Source of the DNA: KBS-96 sp964247975
Lineage (GTDB): Bacteria; Acidobacteriota; Terriglobia; Bryobacterales; Bryobacteraceae
Direction of reading: 5' to 3'
Length of the DNA: 64,000 bases
NCBI GenBank assembly: GCA_964247975.1
Contig: CAXTWH010000011.1
Location: 54,084-118,083, forward strand
The notes beneath the pieces were generated by a model. That model was not told where the DNA came from. It saw nothing but the letters and a program-made list of their open reading frames with translations, and did not search any database. The position numbers and the translations under genes are program-made. Below are positions 1 through 8,756 of the stretch, piece after piece. How positions within the stretch are numbered: the stretch's first letter is position 1; every line of letters starts with the position of its first letter.

Positions 1-242
1 CCGCCATTGAACTGGAGTTTATAGCCATGCTGCCGCAGCGTACCCCAGGCTTCTTCGGCGGTGGTGTGGGCCAGGCGATCCAGAACTTCATCGGGAACTT
101 TGGGCCTGCCGTCGGGAAAACGCTCGCCTTTCCATTCGCGGGTAATATCGATCCGCTGTTCAGTGGTGAACATGCCTAGCTGAGCAAAGCACGGCGCAGC
201 CAGAGCCGTGATTGCCAATGCAATACAAGTGATATGCTTCAT
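1..242 (-). CDS. RraA-family-like exported protein, N-terminal part
   Basis: The frame opens at the ATG at 242 and runs off the window edge, so about 80 codons are visible. A signal peptide (MKHITCIALAITALAAPCFA) is followed by a segment with GMFTTEQRIDITREWKG, RFPDGRPKVPDEV and EEAWGTLRQHGY. From memory this matches the N-terminal part of RraA-family proteins (annotated as dimethylmenaquinone methyltransferase-like or 4-hydroxy-4-methyl-2-oxoglutarate aldolase-like) in acidobacteria and planctomycetes. The catalytic core lies outside the window. The gene follows an enolase-superfamily enzyme on the same strand with a 55-base gap, so the two may form an operon for sugar-acid breakdown (inference). 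It is below 100 codons here and cut, so the family call is provisional. Confidence 0.6.
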   Translation of the reverse strand, partial: MKHITCIALAITALAAPCFAQLGMFTTEQRIDITREWKGERFPDGRPKVPDEVLDRLAHTTAEEAWGTLRQHGYKLQFNG

Positions 243-297
243 TTCAGAAAATGACCTAAGTTGAATTGTGTGTTGCGGAAATCAATCGGCGCAGGAA

Positions 298-1665
298 CTA
301 ACTCCAGCGCGTAGTTCGGCGGCGTTCGTTTCTGCTCCAAAGCCGATCATGCGATAGTTCTTTATCCCATTGCGGAGTCGGTTCGAAGTAACCCGGTTCG
401 AGTAAGTGCTGTTTCATCACTTCGTCGTTCAAAGTAATTCCCAACCCCGGCTTATCCGGCACCGTGATGAAGCCGTGGTTCACAATTGGTTTTTCCACAC
501 CTTCCACCAGATCGCTCCACCAGGGAACATCAACGGAATGATTTTCAAGCACCATGAAGTTTTCCGTGGCTGCGGCGCAGTGCACGTTAGCCATGCAGGA
601 AACCGGCGAACCGGCAAAATGCATCGCCATCGCCAGACCGTGTTCCTGAACGGCGTCGCCGATTTTCTTGGTTTCCATGATGCCGCCGGAGGTAGCCAGA
701 TCCGGATGCACAATATCAACGATATGGTTTTCAGCCAGCTTAATAAAACCTTCTTTAAGATAGATATCTTCGCCGGTGCAGAGCGGAATGTTGACGGCTT
801 CCTTGATTTCCTTCACCAGTTCCGGATACTGCCAAGGCACCATGTCTTCGAGCCAGGCGACATTGTATTTTTCCAGCGCCTTGCCGAGACGTATACAGGA
901 GTTTACCCCGATATGCCCGAAGTGATCGCAAGATAAAGGAATGTCGTAGCCGACGTGATCCCGAACGGTAGCCACAAAAGAAGCCATTGTGTCGAGACCC
1001 TTGGGTGTAATCTCGATTCCGGTAAACATATGCGGAATGTTCGCTCCTTGTGTAACTGATACTCCCAGCGGAGCAGTGATGGTGCCTGGTATGTCCTTCA
1101 TCAAATCGATGCCAAGGTCCATTTTGAGCCAGGTGAAGCCTTGTTCTTTGCGCTTCTTTAAACGCGCGCCGTAGATATTCGGATCGTCGGATTCAGTGGT
1201 ATCGGCGTAACAGCGTATTTTGTCGCGGAACTTGCCGCCGAGCATCTGGTAAACCGGAACGTTGTAAGCTTTGCCGGCCAGATCCCATAAGGCCATCTCG
1301 ATACCGCAAACGCCGCCGGCCTGCCGCGATTCACCGCCGAACTGCTTGATTTTGCGGAAAATTTTGTCGATATTACAGGGATTTTCGCCCAGCAAGCGGC
1401 TTTTGAGCACCAAGGCAAAAGTTTTGCTTGCTCCATCGCGAACTTCACCAAGTCCGTAGATGCCCTGATTGGTATCGATCCGGATAATCGGGTCGATCAT
1501 GGGCGCGCCTTTGATGGTGGCTACGCGCAAATCTGTAATTTTTAACTCAGACGGCCTGGAGTTCGTATTGACATGGTCCGTTGCGGCGTTCAGCGTCTTG
1601 TTATCCCAGAAAGTAAGTCCAAGAGCGCCTGCCAGGGAATTGATAAACGATCGCCTACGCATCAT
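298..1665 (-). CDS. Mandelate racemase/muconate lactonizing enzyme family protein (exported)
   Basis: A 455-residue enolase-superfamily enzyme with a Tat-like leader (MMRRRSFINSLAGALGLTFW), so probably exported. The N-terminal capping domain is followed by the barrel. The three metal-ligand segments are visible in order: SCDHFGHIG (Asp), WLEDMVPW (Glu) and CTGEDIYL (Glu), then a C-terminal MHFAGSP segment that could supply the His general base. The Lys region reads TWLKMDLG. The family abstracts an alpha-proton from carboxylate sugars; the substrate cannot be read from sequence, and dehydratase or racemase are both possible. An RraA-like gene lies 55 bases downstream. Two adjacent ATG codons are possible starts (1665 or 1662). 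It is divergent from the TonB receptor at 1814. Confidence 0.85.
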   Translation of the reverse strand: MMRRRSFINSLAGALGLTFWDNKTLNAATDHVNTNSRPSELKITDLRVATIKGAPMIDPIIRIDTNQGIYGLGEVRDGASKTFALVLKSRLLGENPCNIDKIFRKIKQFGGESRQAGGVCGIEMALWDLAGKAYNVPVYQMLGGKFRDKIRCYADTTESDDPNIYGARLKKRKEQGFTWLKMDLGIDLMKDIPGTITAPLGVSVTQGANIPHMFTGIEITPKGLDTMASFVATVRDHVGYDIPLSCDHFGHIGVNSCIRLGKALEKYNVAWLEDMVPWQYPELVKEIKEAVNIPLCTGEDIYLKEGFIKLAENHIVDIVHPDLATSGGIMETKKIGDAVQEHGLAMAMHFAGSPVSCMANVHCAAATENFMVLENHSVDVPWWSDLVEGVEKPIVNHGFITVPDKPGLGITLNDEVMKQHLLEPGYFEPTPQWDKELSHDRLWSRNERRRTTRWS

Positions 1666-1728
1666 AGGAACGTATTCTATACCCGACTTGATTTCGTTGC
1701 AGCAGCGCTAAGAGAAACCAACGTTCTC

Positions 1729-1758
1729 TTGCAGACTCCTCGCAGATACAGATATACT
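1729..1758 (+). promoter_or_regulatory. Candidate sigma70-type promoter for the TonB receptor
   Basis: TTGCAG at 1729-1734 and TATACT at 1753-1758 are separated by 18 bases. The receptor ATG is at 1814, preceded by the ribosome binding site GGGGAAAG at 1805-1812, which gives a leader of about 50 bases. This is sequence matching only. Confidence 0.5.
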
Positions 1759-1813
1759 CTTCATCAGCTTCGGGTCCAGTTAAAACTAAAACTCAGTTCG
1801 TTACGGGGAAAGT

Positions 1814-4800
1814 ATGTCACTACGTTTTTGTGTCTTTCTGCTATTTTTGCTTGCTATTACCAGTCGCGTAGCAAGAACTCAAGTTACTACGGGAACCATT
1901 ACGGGCACAGTCACTGACGCGAGCGGCGCGGCCATCGCTGGAGCTGATGTCACGGTTACAGACATCGGTAAGGGAACTACCCAACAATTTAGAACCGATG
2001 AGGCAGGCAGCTACAACGCTTCCTTTCTCGTACCCAGCAATTACCGTGTCACGGTGGAAAAAGCTGGTTTCAAGCGCGCCGTTGCGGCTGACAGCCAAGT
2101 AGACGTAGACCAAACGCTTCGCATCGATATCAGCTTGCAAGTGGGCGGCGTGAACGAAACGGTGGAAGTAACCGCGTCTGCGCCCTTGGTGCGTTCGGAA
2201 ACGGCTGAACTCGGCGAAGTCATCAACGAGCGGGCCGTGCAGCAGCTTCCTTTGAACGGACGTAATTTCGCGCAGTTGGTGTACTTAGCGCCGGGAGTTA
2301 CCTCCGGCCAATCCGGTGAAAACCTCTCCGGAGCAAGCACGTTTAATCCACGGGCGGGGTCTAACTTTAACGCCTTGGGAAGCCAGGGCAACTCAAATGC
2401 CTGGCTGGTGGACGGCATCATGGACAACGAGTACACATTCAATACCGTGATGGTGCAGCCGTCGGTGGAATCGGTGCAGGAGTTCAAGGTGCTGACTGGA
2501 ACGTATTCGGCGGAATTTGGCCGAGGAGCCGGGGTAGTGACCACGCAGACTCGTTCCGGGAGCAACGAATTTCACGGAAGCTTATTCGAGTTTCTGCGCA
2601 ACAGCTACATGGACGCGCGAAACTACTTCAACACAGCCAAAGCGCAAGCACAGCCGCCGTATCGCAGAAACCAATTTGGGGCGGCAGTTGGCGGACCGAT
2701 CTGGAAAAACAAAACGTTTTTCTTTGCGGATTATTACGGCTGGCGTGAAATTAAGGGTCAGACTTTTATCAACACCGTTCCCACAGCGCAAGAGCGCACC
2801 GGAAACTTCAGCGATCTGCCGGTCACGATCTATAATCCGTACACTACGGTTCTAGGAGCGAATGGAAAACCGGTTCGCACTGCTTTTCAAAACAACACAA
2901 TCCCCGTAAACTTATTCAACCAAGTGGGCGTAAACGTAGCCAGTTTATATCCGCTGCCGAACATACCGGGGTTGTTATATAATAACCGCGTCGATACCTT
3001 GAGCCGCAATCTGGACGATAACGGCGGCAACATTCGCATCGATCATCGCTTTTCCGAAAAAGATTCGATGTTTGGCCGCTACAGCTTCGAGCAGTTCAAT
3101 TTATTCGACACTAAGGGACAGGGCGGCTGCTGCATCCCGACACCGGCGGCAGTGGCTTCTAAGTTCGATTTGGGACCATACGTAGCGGGCGGCCAAAATA
3201 CAGTTCTGGCCGCATCCGGGTTTGCATTCAACGAAACGCACGTGTTTTCACCCACCCTGGTGAATGAGTTTATCGCCGGTTATGCCCGCACCAATCCATT
3301 TACCACCCAATCCGATTACGGACATAACACAGCTACCTCGCTGGGCATCCAAGGCATCAACCTAAACCAGTTCACAAGCGGCATACCGACCATTAATGTC
3401 ACCGGTATTCCCGGCGACCCAAGCTATACGTCATTGAACGGCGGACCTTCGTTCCTGCCTGCTCACCCCCGGCAGACTTCTTATCAGATACAGGACAGCA
3501 TCTCCTGGACGCTTGGCAGTCACAATGTGAAGATTGGCTATCGCATCGTCAGGAATGATGTTTCACCATATAGCAACACGAATACGCGCGGCGCCCTCAA
3601 TTTCGGGCTGACCATGACCAACGATCCAGTAACCGGCAAAGGCGGCAACGGGTATGCTTCCCTGCTGCTTGGGTTAATGGCCAACGGCAACAGCGCCGAC
3701 GGAACACGCGGTTTTCTGCGCGCACCCTATTATCTACGAGCCTGGGAGCATGGCACGTTTGTGGAGGACGACTGGAAAGTAACTCGCCGCTTAACGTTGA
3801 ACCTGGGACTGCGCTGGGATCTGTTTCCGGCTTACACCGAACAAGATAACCGCTTAACGAACTTCAATCTCAGCACGCTGTCGCTCGTGTATGCGGGCGT
3901 AGGCGGCACTTCGAAATCAGCCGGAGTGAAAACCCGCTGGAATGATTTCGGACCGCGCATCGGCTTTGCGTATGATGCTGACGGAAAAGGAAAAACCGTG
4001 CTGCGCGGCGGCTATGCCATATCGTATTTTCCGGAACAGCCCTCGGCTTCCAACATGCTAGGACAGGCTGTGCCCTGGGCCGTATCACAGAATACACCTA
4101 CCGTGACGGCTTACCCCACTGATTTAACTACAGTGCCGCCATTAAGCTCACCGTTCGGTCCGATAACGCCGGTGCAGCCCACTACCACCGCCCAGTTAAT
4201 TGCTGCGAACCCCAGCGTTCTGGGCCAGTCGTTCACTAACCAAACGCCTTCTTTTCAAAGCTGGAATTTTAACGTAGAGCGCCAGATTACCGGCACTATG
4301 ATGGCGGAAGTGGCTTATGCAGGCAGCCATAGCGGGCATCTGCTGTATTGTTATAACCCGCAGGAAGTGGAGCCCGGCACTGCGCCTGTCACGCAGCGAC
4401 TGACGCTTCCGGCTATCGCCAGCATTCGCAGCATCACGCAATGCGACGAACGCAACATGTCCAACTACCACGGACTGCAAGCGAAGCTGACGAAATCTTT
4501 TTCCAGCGGATTGCAGTTTCTGGCCAGCTACACCTGGTCTAAATCGCTCGATTATGGCGGGTCGGCAGCCAGCGGCGGCGGCGCGGTGGGCAATGCGCAA
4601 ACAATTACGAATTTCCGGGCTGGCTACGGGCCTTCCGGTTTTGACATTCCGCATCGTTTTGTGGGCAGTTTAAATTGGGAGCTTCCGTTTGGAAAGGGCC
4701 GGCGCTATCTGCAAAGCGGCCCCTTATCGTACATTGCGGGCGGCTGGCAGTTGGGCGGCATCGGCACGATTCAAAGCGGACTGCCGTTTACGGTCAGCTT

Positions 4801-5230
4801 GTCTTCTTGCAGCCAGATCGGCAATCCCACTTCCTGCTGGCCCGACCGCATCGCTTCCGGCTCGGTAGCAAACCGGAGCTATTCGCATTGGTACGACCCG
4901 GCAGCATTCGAAGCACCCTGCCTGGTAGCCAGCGTGAATGAACAATGTCCGGGTTCACAATATGCGTATCGCTACGGCAACGCCGGACGCGGCATTCTAC
5001 GCGCGCCGGGAACATACAACTTTGATTTATCGGCGGTGAAAGCCTTTACGTTGAAAGAACGCCTAAAATTCGAACTTCGTTTGGACGCTTTCAATGCATT
5101 GAATCATCCGCAGTTGGGCTTCCCCAACCAATCAATCAGTCCGACGAATCCGGCTGGCAGTTCCACCGCGATCAGCAGCACCATTGGCGATAACAGGGAC
5201 TTGCAGGCCGCAATCCGAGTAGCGTTTTAA
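1814..5230 (+). CDS. Oar-like TonB-dependent receptor with carboxypeptidase-regulatory domain
   Basis: An 1138-residue outer-membrane protein. A signal peptide (about residues 1-22) precedes an Ig-like carboxypeptidase-regulatory domain (TGTITGTVTDASGAAIAGAD onward, about 25-105), then a plug domain (QQLPLNGRNFAQL, VDGIMDNEYTFN) and a long beta-barrel ending in the aromatic-terminated AAIRVAF typical of outer-membrane barrels. This architecture is the Oar/OMP_b-brl family that acidobacteria carry in large numbers; substrates are largely unknown and are thought to be peptides, glycans or metal complexes. No SusD-like lipoprotein is adjacent, so a Bacteroidetes-style SusCD pair is not indicated. 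It is divergent from the enolase-family gene and convergent with the DUF4159 gene, whose stop is 3 bases away. Confidence 0.93.
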   Translation: MSLRFCVFLLFLLAITSRVARTQVTTGTITGTVTDASGAAIAGADVTVTDIGKGTTQQFRTDEAGSYNASFLVPSNYRVTVEKAGFKRAVAADSQVDVDQTLRIDISLQVGGVNETVEVTASAPLVRSETAELGEVINERAVQQLPLNGRNFAQLVYLAPGVTSGQSGENLSGASTFNPRAGSNFNALGSQGNSNAWLVDGIMDNEYTFNTVMVQPSVESVQEFKVLTGTYSAEFGRGAGVVTTQTRSGSNEFHGSLFEFLRNSYMDARNYFNTAKAQAQPPYRRNQFGAAVGGPIWKNKTFFFADYYGWREIKGQTFINTVPTAQERTGNFSDLPVTIYNPYTTVLGANGKPVRTAFQNNTIPVNLFNQVGVNVASLYPLPNIPGLLYNNRVDTLSRNLDDNGGNIRIDHRFSEKDSMFGRYSFEQFNLFDTKGQGGCCIPTPAAVASKFDLGPYVAGGQNTVLAASGFAFNETHVFSPTLVNEFIAGYARTNPFTTQSDYGHNTATSLGIQGINLNQFTSGIPTINVTGIPGDPSYTSLNGGPSFLPAHPRQTSYQIQDSISWTLGSHNVKIGYRIVRNDVSPYSNTNTRGALNFGLTMTNDPVTGKGGNGYASLLLGLMANGNSADGTRGFLRAPYYLRAWEHGTFVEDDWKVTRRLTLNLGLRWDLFPAYTEQDNRLTNFNLSTLSLVYAGVGGTSKSAGVKTRWNDFGPRIGFAYDADGKGKTVLRGGYAISYFPEQPSASNMLGQAVPWAVSQNTPTVTAYPTDLTTVPPLSSPFGPITPVQPTTTAQLIAANPSVLGQSFTNQTPSFQSWNFNVERQITGTMMAEVAYAGSHSGHLLYCYNPQEVEPGTAPVTQRLTLPAIASIRSITQCDERNMSNYHGLQAKLTKSFSSGLQFLASYTWSKSLDYGGSAASGGGAVGNAQTITNFRAGYGPSGFDIPHRFVGSLNWELPFGKGRRYLQSGPLSYIAGGWQLGGIGTIQSGLPFTVSLSSCSQIGNPTSCWPDRIASGSVANRSYSHWYDPAAFEAPCLVASVNEQCPGSQYAYRYGNAGRGILRAPGTYNFDLSAVKAFTLKERLKFELRLDAFNALNHPQLGFPNQSISPTNPAGSSTAISSTIGDNRDLQAAIRVAF

Positions 5231-5232
5231 AC

Positions 5233-6057
5233 TTAATGCGTCATGGCGTAAACCACGTCGTTTACGCCGATGCGAATACCCAGAGCGGAAAACCTTTCGG
5301 GATAGGCCGGACTATCAGCCCATTCCCAGGAATCGCCCAGATCCGAATTGTGCGAGATGGCTACCATGATGCGGCCTTTGTCGTCATAGATACCGCGCCA
5401 GCGCGCTTCATAACCGTCTAATTTGTGCCCGGTTTGCAGGTGTTCGGCGCCGGGTACCTGATAACGGTTATCCAGGTCGTAAACGGTGTGAAAAATAGCA
5501 TCAGAGTTTTCAATTTCCACAATCGGGCGATCAGGAAATACTTTTTTCATGCTTTCCTGAAATACAGACCATTCCAGGGTGCCATGAAAATCGTCAGCCA
5601 TGAAAAAACCGCCGCGCAGCAGATAGTCCCGCAGCTTGCGGGCTTGCACATCGGTGATTCCCCACTCGCCCACCTGCACCGCGTAAATCCACGGCCAGTT
5701 ATAAACTTCGTTGCCGTCGTCCAGGTTCACCGGTTGTTCTACGGAGCGGACATTAATGCGCGTCAGGCGGCGGAGAGCCGCGGAAAAGTGACGATCGGCC
5801 CGAGGATAATCCTGGGTCCATAACGACAAGCCTTGCCGCCAATCGCCATCAAAGCGCCCGGCGTAGCCGTCATTCGGGCCGGGCGGATACATTAAACGGG
5901 CGAAAGCCCATTCGGTTTTATCCTGCCAATCAACGGGTAAAGGCATTTCATCGTATTCAACGCCCGGGTACTGATGAAACGGATGTTGGAAGGCATATAA
6001 AGTGCCAAGACAAACCATTGCGCAGATAATTCGCCGCAAAAACTTTCGAACGTACAT
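5233..6057 (-). CDS. DUF4159 domain-containing protein
   Basis: A 274-residue protein with a hydrophobic leader (MYVRKFLRRIICAMVCLGTL). The body matches DUF4159 from memory: FARLMYPPG near the N-terminus, then WPWIYAVQVGEWG, LRGGFFMADDFHG and a C-terminal region ending in GVNDVVYAMTH. The fold is related to glutamine-amidotransferase-like domains; the function is unknown. The ATG at 6057 is chosen over the frame extension to 6147 because it gives a proper signal peptide, has an AGGCAGGG upstream, and avoids overlap with the divergent gene. In other genomes DUF4159 proteins often sit near MoxR/DUF58 or TPR genes; that context is absent here. Confidence 0.8.
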   Translation of the reverse strand: MYVRKFLRRIICAMVCLGTLYAFQHPFHQYPGVEYDEMPLPVDWQDKTEWAFARLMYPPGPNDGYAGRFDGDWRQGLSLWTQDYPRADRHFSAALRRLTRINVRSVEQPVNLDDGNEVYNWPWIYAVQVGEWGITDVQARKLRDYLLRGGFFMADDFHGTLEWSVFQESMKKVFPDRPIVEIENSDAIFHTVYDLDNRYQVPGAEHLQTGHKLDGYEARWRGIYDDKGRIMVAISHNSDLGDSWEWADSPAYPERFSALGIRIGVNDVVYAMTH

Positions 6058-6138
6058 GCGCCCTGCCTTGTTCCGAGAATAGCGCAGCAAAATGAGCAGA
6101 CCGGGACGCCGGAAAATTCCGAACCCAAAGGAAGATGT

Positions 6139-6648
6139 GTGGTGCAAGAACGCCCTGAGACATTGCTCAGGTCAACTGCACTTTTCCAGTACATGTTCCG
6201 CCGTTTTGTTCCTTTGGTTTTTTTATTTGCTTTGCTGGTTACCGCTGCGGAGCCGGGCCAACATGCCGAGTATCTTGGGGGAACGCGCGCCGATATTCCA
6301 CTGCATAACAGCGGCGTGATTCAAACCGCCAGCGAAACCTACTTTGTTTTTGTTTCCAAACAAACCCGGATTAAGATCCCCTATGAGCGCATTAACCTAG
6401 TCGAATACGGACAGAAAGTAGATCGCCGCTACCTGCCTGCGGTGGTGATTTCTCCTTTATTCTTATTAGCGAAGAAGCGGGAACACTTCCTGACAGTCGG
6501 GTTTCAGGATGACTCCGGAAAACAGGAAGCGTTGATTTTCCGGGTAGATAAAAACGACATTCGAACGGCGCTGGTGACGCTCGAAGCGCGCACCGGGCAG
6601 GAAGTTCGCTACCAGGATGAAGAAGCCAAGAAAGCAGGCAAGGGATGA
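6139..6648 (+). CDS. Conserved secreted or membrane-anchored protein, function unknown
   Basis: A 169-residue protein with one N-terminal hydrophobic stretch (FVPLVFLFALLVTAA) followed by a soluble region with YERINLVEYGQKVDRRY and a short hydrophobic patch LPAVVISPLFLLA. I recognise no characterised domain. The GTG at 6139 is preferred because AAAGGAAG at 6127-6134 lies six bases upstream; an ATG at 6193 would give a shorter leader but has no visible ribosome binding site. The stop overlaps the next start as ATGA, so the two genes are probably translated together and may act in the same envelope process (inference). Confidence 0.65.
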   Translation: MVQERPETLLRSTALFQYMFRRFVPLVFLFALLVTAAEPGQHAEYLGGTRADIPLHNSGVIQTASETYFVFVSKQTRIKIPYERINLVEYGQKVDRRYLPAVVISPLFLLAKKREHFLTVGFQDDSGKQEALIFRVDKNDIRTALVTLEARTGQEVRYQDEEAKKAGKG

Positions 6649-7286
6649 AACTGGTTGCGCTGCTAATTATGCTGGCCGGGTTGAGTTTGGCCCAGAACCA
6701 ACCGGTTGCCGCGGCAAGCCAACCGGAATCCGTCTTCAGCTTAACTGCTGTTAAGCGCGTGTATGTGGATGCTCTGGCAGGAGACGCGACCGCGGAATCC
6801 ATCCGGCAGTTGGTTATTGCCAGTTTGCAGCAATCGCGCTTATTCGTCCTTACCGATAATCCTGACCGGGCTGACGCCATCCTGAAAGGGGCTGCCAACG
6901 ATACGGCCTTCACCGATACGTTCGATTCTTCTGAAGGATTGAATGCTCATACGAATGCAGGTGTTTATTCCGGGAAAAGCACAAACAGCACTCGCAGCAG
7001 CAGCAGCGGCGGCTACGGCGGACTGTCGGTAGGGGAAAATGAATCGCATCATATCCGCGAGCGCAAGCATGAGGCTTTCGCGACTGTGCGGCTTTGCAAC
7101 CGCGACGGCGACGTTCTCTGGGCTACCACCCAGGAAAGCAAGGGCGCGAAATTTCGCGGAGCAAGCGCAGATGTTGCCGATAAAATTATGCGCCAGCTGC
7201 AAGCTGACTTTACGCGAAGTTTTCCAAGCAGCACTAAACCGGCTATTGTGAACCCCATGAACATGCCGGCCAGAAACGCGCCTTAG
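6645..7286 (+). CDS. Secreted protein, function unknown, coupled to the preceding gene
   Basis: A 213-residue protein with a signal peptide (MKLVALLIMLAGLSLAQ). The body has an alpha/beta pattern (VKRVYVDALAGD, IRQLVIASLQQSRLFVLTDN, ADAILKGAA, FATVRLCNRDGDVLWATTQ) that resembles the nucleotide-free CsgG/LpoB-like or TPM-like periplasmic folds, though this is a weak impression. A Ser/Gly-rich low-complexity insert (about residues 105-130) sits in the middle. It starts inside the stop of the previous gene and ends overlapping by four bases with the convergent response-regulator gene. The exact function is unknown. Confidence 0.6.
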   Translation: MKLVALLIMLAGLSLAQNQPVAAASQPESVFSLTAVKRVYVDALAGDATAESIRQLVIASLQQSRLFVLTDNPDRADAILKGAANDTAFTDTFDSSEGLNAHTNAGVYSGKSTNSTRSSSSGGYGGLSVGENESHHIRERKHEAFATVRLCNRDGDVLWATTQESKGAKFRGASADVADKIMRQLQADFTRSFPSSTKPAIVNPMNMPARNAP

Positions 7287-7651
7287 CCTGCTGTTTTTGC
7301 CTGCGCGAAGCGCAAAGCTCCGAGCAGGACCGCAGTGGTCGTCGGCTTGGTCAGCAGTTCGTCCATCAAAGCGGCTTCCGGGCGATGTTGAAAGGAATTC
7401 CGGGGAACCCCGGTGAGAACAATGACCCTGATCGATGGATCGCAAGTTTTTAACTCGCGGATGAGTTCAAAACCATCGTCGATAGTTGGAATTTTTAAAT
7501 CAACCAACGCCGCTGCCGGACGGCGCTCCGCTGCTATTTGCTTTGCTGTTTGCTTGTCGCCCGCTTCCAAGGTGGTAAATCCGCTACGGGTGAGAAGCAA
7601 TGAGCGAAGCTCACGCTGGTCCCGGTCATCATCTACGATTAGGATGGTCAT
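7283..7651 (-). CDS. Single-domain response regulator
   Basis: A 122-residue CheY-like receiver domain with no output domain. The acidic pocket is DDD at residues 7-9, the phospho-acceptor is Asp51 (AALVDLKIP), the conserved Thr is Thr80 (VIVLTG) and the Lys is Lys102 (LLTKP), so it should be phosphorylatable. It probably works as a phosphate shuttle or by protein contact. The gene lies 13 bases after the FxLYD-like membrane protein gene on the same strand and is likely co-transcribed with it. No histidine kinase is in the window, so the partner is unknown. Confidence 0.85.
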   Translation of the reverse strand: MTILIVDDDRDQRELRSLLLTRSGFTTLEAGDKQTAKQIAAERRPAAALVDLKIPTIDDGFELIRELKTCDPSIRVIVLTGVPRNSFQHRPEAALMDELLTKPTTTAVLLGALRFAQAKTAG

Positions 7652-7664
7652 CAGCTTCTGCTTT

Positions 7665-8138
7665 CTACCCTGCGAACGCTATTTGCGCGATCACGAGACG
7701 GGGCATCGCCTGATTCCAGCCTGTCGGCAAGGAGTCGAAAGGCAGCCGGAAGCTGCGGGTTTCATTAGGAGCAAGCGGCTTGCCTTTTGTTCGCACAACA
7801 GCCACCCGTTCGCGATGAATTAATTGCCCATTGACGCTGTAGAACAAACAATAAACGTAGATCGAATCCAGCGGACGCGGACCTTTGTTGGTAATTTTCC
7901 CATCCACTTCCACCACCTGCTGCTGCATGAAGTTTTCCGCAGCCTGCATTTGAACGTCGCTCAACTCCAGGTTGTGAACGTAGGCTTTTGCCTCAGCCGA
8001 AGCCTGGTCCTGCGATTCACGGCTGCCGCGATTGGTGTTGAGGTACACGTAGCCGATGGAAAGCAGCAGCAGAGTGATAATTCCAATAATGATGGGAACA
8101 TAGGAAACTTTAGGTTTGCTGGAAACCGGAGTGGCCAT
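7665..8138 (-). CDS. Membrane-anchored FxLYD/DUF2393-like protein
   Basis: A 157-residue protein with one N-terminal transmembrane helix (about residues 14-33, IIIGIITLLLLSIGYVYL) and a C-terminal domain with VVEVDGKITNKGPRPLDSIY, LIHRERVAVV and ETRSFRLPFDSLPTGWN. This is the beta-sandwich pattern of FxLYD/DUF2393 proteins, in which a pre-C-terminal strand carries additional hydrophobic contacts. The domain would face the periplasm. It is the upstream partner of the response regulator gene. The function is unknown. Confidence 0.6.
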   Translation of the reverse strand: MATPVSSKPKVSYVPIIIGIITLLLLSIGYVYLNTNRGSRESQDQASAEAKAYVHNLELSDVQMQAAENFMQQQVVEVDGKITNKGPRPLDSIYVYCLFYSVNGQLIHRERVAVVRTKGKPLAPNETRSFRLPFDSLPTGWNQAMPRLVIAQIAFAG

Positions 8139-8328
8139 AAGAAGTTACCTACTCCAGATTAACTGAATGGCCAAGCGAGAGCGCGGCTGGAGTTTTCTCC
8201 AGGTCAATGCCCTGAGGCTTGCGCACGAAATGCTGGTGCAGCTAAACGGCTACGCTAATAAATAGGGACCAGCATATCTTTTAATCCCTGTGATTGAACA
8301 CGTAATCACCCGCTGCTTCCTGCAAACC

Positions 8329-8606
8329 TTAAAGCACTTGCGCGATATTCAAGCCGATCGCAAACAGCAGGAACAAAAAGAACTGCACCAGATGGCCTGC
8401 AATCATCCGCAACTCAAAGAAAAGATGGAGCCTGCCCAGTTTGGCTTCGTTTGTTCAATCAAACTTGGCAAACGTTCCGCCAACGCCGCTTCCTGCTTGG
8501 CTTTCTTTCGAAACCGCAACAACCAAAGACAACCCGACGCATAAACAAACAAATTGCTGCCTGAGGCAGCACACCGCGCAAAACGCGGAAACCGGATCAT
8601 TGACAA
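8329..8606 (-). pseudogene. Possible frameshifted small membrane-protein gene
   Basis: This lies in an otherwise gene-free stretch (8139-8632). One minus-strand frame (8606 to 8403) reads NLFVYASGCLWLLRFRKKA and QEAALAERLPSLIEQTK before going out of phase. The frame one base away is open from 8454 to 8329 and reads KLGRLHLFFELRMIAG, then a clear hydrophobic helix (HLVQFFLFLLFAIGLNIAQVL without its last residues). Joined, they would make a protein with two membrane helices and a basic/acidic loop. This could be a decayed gene, a programmed frameshift or chance. The start is unclear because a hairpin interrupts the upstream part. Confidence 0.3.
8550..8570 (-). terminator. Possible terminator of tRNA-Phe
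   Basis: GCTGCC at 8556-8561 pairs with GGCAGC at 8565-8570 across a three-base loop. On the minus strand the hairpin is followed by an AT-rich tract with repeated TTTG. It sits about 65 bases after the 3' end of the tRNA. The stem is short, so this is tentative. Confidence 0.4.
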
Positions 8607-8632
8607 CTGAATATGGATAAGGAATGAGTGTG

Positions 8633-8708
8633 TGGTGGCCAGGGACGGAATCGAACCGCCGACGCCAGCCTTTTCAGGGCTGCGCTCTACCGACTGAGCT
8701 ACCTGGCC
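8633..8708 (-). tRNA. tRNA-Phe (anticodon GAA)
   Basis: On the minus strand the 76-base sequence folds as a standard cloverleaf. The acceptor GGCCAGG pairs with CCTGGCC, the anticodon stem CAGCC pairs with GGCTG around the loop CTGAAAA, giving anticodon GAA (8675-8673), and the T loop is TTCGATT. The discriminator base is A and the terminal CCA is encoded (8635-8633). No integrase or attachment repeat was seen at its 3' end. Confidence 0.95.
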
Positions 8709-8756
8709 TTTTGCGGAATGAATTTTCAGTTTAGCAAACTGCTTGCATTTTTCTGC

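Noticed and set aside
1666..1680. Minus-strand TATAGA close to the enolase-family start as a promoter
   Set aside because: It would leave almost no leader and no matching -35 element was found.
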